DNA of 64,000 nt from assembly GCF_029690045.1 (NCBI RefSeq), contig NZ_CP121464.1, positions 5,456,001 to 5,520,000 on the forward strand. Direction: 5' to 3'. Numbering within the stretch: the first letter of the stretch is position 1; the number at the start of each line of letters is the position of its first letter. The position numbers and the translations under genes are program-made. The notes beneath the pieces are model-generated. The model ran no database searches, was not told the DNA's origin, and worked only from the letters and a program-made list of their open reading frames with translations. Shown piece after piece: positions 61,929-64,000 of this stretch. The stretch is from Janthinobacterium rivuli (GTDB lineage: Bacteria; Pseudomonadota; Gammaproteobacteria; Burkholderiales; Burkholderiaceae_D).

Positions 61929-62168
61929 CGAATGACTCCTGATACCGTGCAATGCACTAAAAAAACAAAAAACGCGCCAGCTCCCCGGCGCCGCTGCCTG
62001 CATGGTAAGCCATGCGGCCGGCCGCCGCCCCCGCCATTCGGCCAGTGCGCCACGCTCCACCTGATCTTTTGGCCCGTGTTCAGGCGCGGGACGTCCGCTA
62101 CACTGGCCGACGTGACTTTCGCGCCGCGCACGCCGGCCCTCCCCGCACCGCAACCATGGAGCTGCACC

Positions 62169-64000
62169 ATGCCAGAACACACCCTCCCCGCCGCCGCCCC
62201 CTTGATACTGCTCAACGGCTGCTTCCATACCGTCGATAAAAGCTGCCCGCAAGCGAGCGCGGTGGCCATCGCCGACGGCAAATTCCTCGCCGTCGGCGAC
62301 GCAGACGACGTCATGCGCCACCGCACGCCCGACAGCCGCGTGATCGATCTGGGTGGCCGCACCGTGATTCCCGGCCTGAACGACTCGCACCTGCACCTGA
62401 TCCGCGGCGGCTTGAACTACAACCTGGAATTGCGCTGGGAAGGCGTGCCCTCGCTGGCCGACGCCCTGCGCATGCTGAAAGAGCAAGCCTTGCGCACGCC
62501 GAACCCGCAGTGGGTGCGCGTGGTGGGCGGCTGGAACGAATTCCAGTTCGCGGAAAAGCGCATGCCTACCCTCGATGAAATCAACGCGGCCGCGCCCGAC
62601 ACGCCCGTCTTCATCCTGCACCTGTACGACCGCGCCCTGCTGAACCGCGCCGCCCTGCGCGTGGTCGGCTACGACAAGAATACGCCGAACCCGCCCGGCG
62701 GCGAAATCGTGCGCGACGCTGCCGGCAACCCCACGGGCATGCTGATCGCCCGTCCAAACGCCATGATTTTATATGCGACCCTGGCCAAGGGTCCAACCCT
62801 GCCGCGCGAATTGCAAGTCAATTCCACGCGCCAGTTCATGCGCGAACTCAATCGCCTGGGCCTGACCAGCGCCATCGACGCGGGCGGCGGCTTCCAGAAT
62901 TATCCGGAAGACTACGCGGTGGTCGATCAACTGGCAAGCGAAGGGCAGCTGACGATACGCATCGCCTACAACCTGTTCACGCAAAACAAGGGCCGCGAGC
63001 TGGAAGACTTTGAAAAATGGACGGAGATGGTCACGCCGGGCCAGGGCGACGATTACTATCGTCATAACGGCGCCGGCGAAATGCTGGTGTTTTCCGCCGC
63101 CGACTTCGAAGATTTCCTCGAGCCGCGCCCGGACCTGGCGCCCGGCATGGACGACGAACTGGAAAAAGTCGTGCGCCACCTGGTGTCGAAACGCTGGCCC
63201 TTCCGCCTGCACGCCACCTATGACGAATCGATAGAGCGCATGCTGACGGTATTTGAAAAGGTCAACCGCGATATCCCGTTCGACGGCCTGCACTGGATGT
63301 TCGACCACTGCGAAACCATCACGCCGAAAAACATCGACCGGGTCAAGGCGCTGGGCGGCGGCATCGCCATCCAGCACCGCATGGCCTTCCAGGGCGAATA
63401 CTTCGTCGACCGCTACGGCGCGGAAGCGGCCAAGGCCACGCCGCCGATCGCGCGCATGCTTGCCTCTGGCGTGCCAGTGGGCGGCGGCACCGATGCCACC
63501 CGGGTCGCCAGCTACAACCCGTGGACGGCGCTGTACTGGCTGGTGTCGGGCCGCACCGTGGGCGGCTTGCGCCTGTACGACGCGGGCAGCCGTTTGTCGC
63601 GCGACACGGCGCTGGAACTATGGACGGCGGGCAGCGCCTGGTTCTCCAGCGAGCAAGGCAAGAAGGGGCGCATCCAGGAAGGCATGCTGGCCGACCTGGC
63701 CGTGCTGAGCGCGGACTTTTTCAGCATCGATGAAGAAGCGATCAAGTCGATCGAGTCCGTGCTTACCATCGTCGGCGGCAAGATCGTCTACGGCCAGGCG
63801 GAATTTACCAAGCTGGCGCCGCCACCGATTCCCGTGCTGCCCGATTGGTCACCCGTGAAAAACGTGGCCGGCCACTACCGCTCTGCGCCGCCGCAAAAGA
63901 CCAGCGTCATGCAGCAGCACCAGTGCCAGGGCGCCTGCGGCGTACACGCCCACGCGCACGACGTGGCGCGCAAGAGCTCCGTGCCCGTCTCCAGCCACTC
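62169..64000 (+). CDS. Amidohydrolase family protein (YtcJ-like), 3' end outside window
   Basis: Metal-dependent amidohydrolase beginning MPEHTLPAAAPLILLNG (GGAG 7 nt before ATG); at least 610 codons are present and the reading frame runs off the right edge. YtcJ-type landmarks are VIPGLNDSHLHLIRGGLNYNLELRWEGVPS (metal-binding HLH), WVRVVGGWNEFQF, a long insert, WPFRLHATYDESIERML, MFDHCETI, QHRMAFQGE and GGGTDATRVASYNPWTALYW with the catalytic Asp. The tail becomes Cys/His-rich (HQCQGACGVHAHAHD), which is unusual. The substrate is unknown. Confidence 0.85.
   Translation, partial: MPEHTLPAAAPLILLNGCFHTVDKSCPQASAVAIADGKFLAVGDADDVMRHRTPDSRVIDLGGRTVIPGLNDSHLHLIRGGLNYNLELRWEGVPSLADALRMLKEQALRTPNPQWVRVVGGWNEFQFAEKRMPTLDEINAAAPDTPVFILHLYDRALLNRAALRVVGYDKNTPNPPGGEIVRDAAGNPTGMLIARPNAMILYATLAKGPTLPRELQVNSTRQFMRELNRLGLTSAIDAGGGFQNYPEDYAVVDQLASEGQLTIRIAYNLFTQNKGRELEDFEKWTEMVTPGQGDDYYRHNGAGEMLVFSAADFEDFLEPRPDLAPGMDDELEKVVRHLVSKRWPFRLHATYDESIERMLTVFEKVNRDIPFDGLHWMFDHCETITPKNIDRVKALGGGIAIQHRMAFQGEYFVDRYGAEAAKATPPIARMLASGVPVGGGTDATRVASYNPWTALYWLVSGRTVGGLRLYDAGSRLSRDTALELWTAGSAWFSSEQGKKGRIQEGMLADLAVLSADFFSIDEEAIKSIESVLTIVGGKIVYGQAEFTKLAPPPIPVLPDWSPVKNVAGHYRSAPPQKTSVMQQHQCQGACGVHAHAHDVARKSSVPVSSH

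Noticed and set aside
61929..62621. N-terminal extension of the DUF1275 protein into the amidohydrolase gene
   Set aside because: Antisense to the start of the amidohydrolase. DUF1275 proteins are about 230 residues, and AGGAG marks the start at 61928.
1..64000. CRISPR arrays, tRNA/rRNA genes, insertion sequences, attachment sites
   Set aside because: Looked for repeated spacers, cloverleaf-like sequences, transposase motifs and terminal repeats; none seen.

Overview
The window is 64 kb of gene-dense, GC-rich chromosomal DNA. The gene content (phasin with an Ala/Pro/Lys tail, NodT-type efflux lipoproteins, HPII catalase with a DUF883 neighbour, many LysR and NarL regulators, dispersed GGGGTCAGACCC palindromes) suggests a betaproteobacterium of the Oxalobacteraceae, such as Janthinobacterium, Massilia or Duganella. 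This is inference from family resemblance; there is no rRNA to confirm it. I found no tRNA, rRNA, CRISPR array, insertion sequence or prophage.

Layout. 1-5.3 kb: minus-strand polyol/sugar ABC uptake operon (binding protein, two permeases, xylitol-type dehydrogenase, ATPase) with a palindrome between binding protein and permease. 5.4-7.8 kb: cytosine-deaminase-like enzyme with two GNAT acetyltransferases. 8.1-15.3 kb: phasin, MdlAB-type ABC exporter, TPR diguanylate cyclase, small lipoprotein. 15.5-20.9 kb: accessory block of unassigned genes. It holds three minus-strand membrane/zinc-ribbon genes, two of them sharing a zinc ribbon and two sharing a duplicated acidic helical module, plus a divergent pair of CARDB-like genes. 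20.9-27.8 kb: small metabolic and regulatory units (M29-like metalloenzyme, two LysR regulators, PhyH dioxygenase with a TIM-barrel isomerase, pyridoxal reductase, OhrR-like regulator). 28-33.7 kb: exported M1 peptidase, DUF6702 protein, TonB receptor, then a 2OG-Fe dioxygenase. 33.9-43.8 kb: REC-kinase hybrid, a well-formed candidate small RNA, and a CerR-type TetR regulator leading an RND efflux operon. 43.9-48.2 kb: an EmrAB/NodT tripartite pump. 48.4-53.5 kb: large catalase with a 25-residue membrane protein upstream, DUF883, MocR regulator and DoxX. 53.7-64 kb: Tat-exported alpha/beta hydrolase, two NarL-type two-component systems, XapX and isochorismatase-type hydrolases, DUF1275 protein and an amidohydrolase cut by the window edge.

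Functional themes are nutrient uptake, multidrug efflux (four export systems or parts), oxidative-stress defence and signal transduction. The items most worth a second look are the roughly 65-nt RNA at 35356-35420 (consensus promoter, 5' CUCCUCC, stem-loop, terminator), the zinc-ribbon/acidic-module cluster with its CARDB neighbours, the M1 peptidase/DUF6702/TonB receptor cassette, and the deaminase whose position corresponding to CodA Asp314 is Cys. Large antisense reading frames over efflux, peptidase and catalase genes are GC-driven shadows and are left out.
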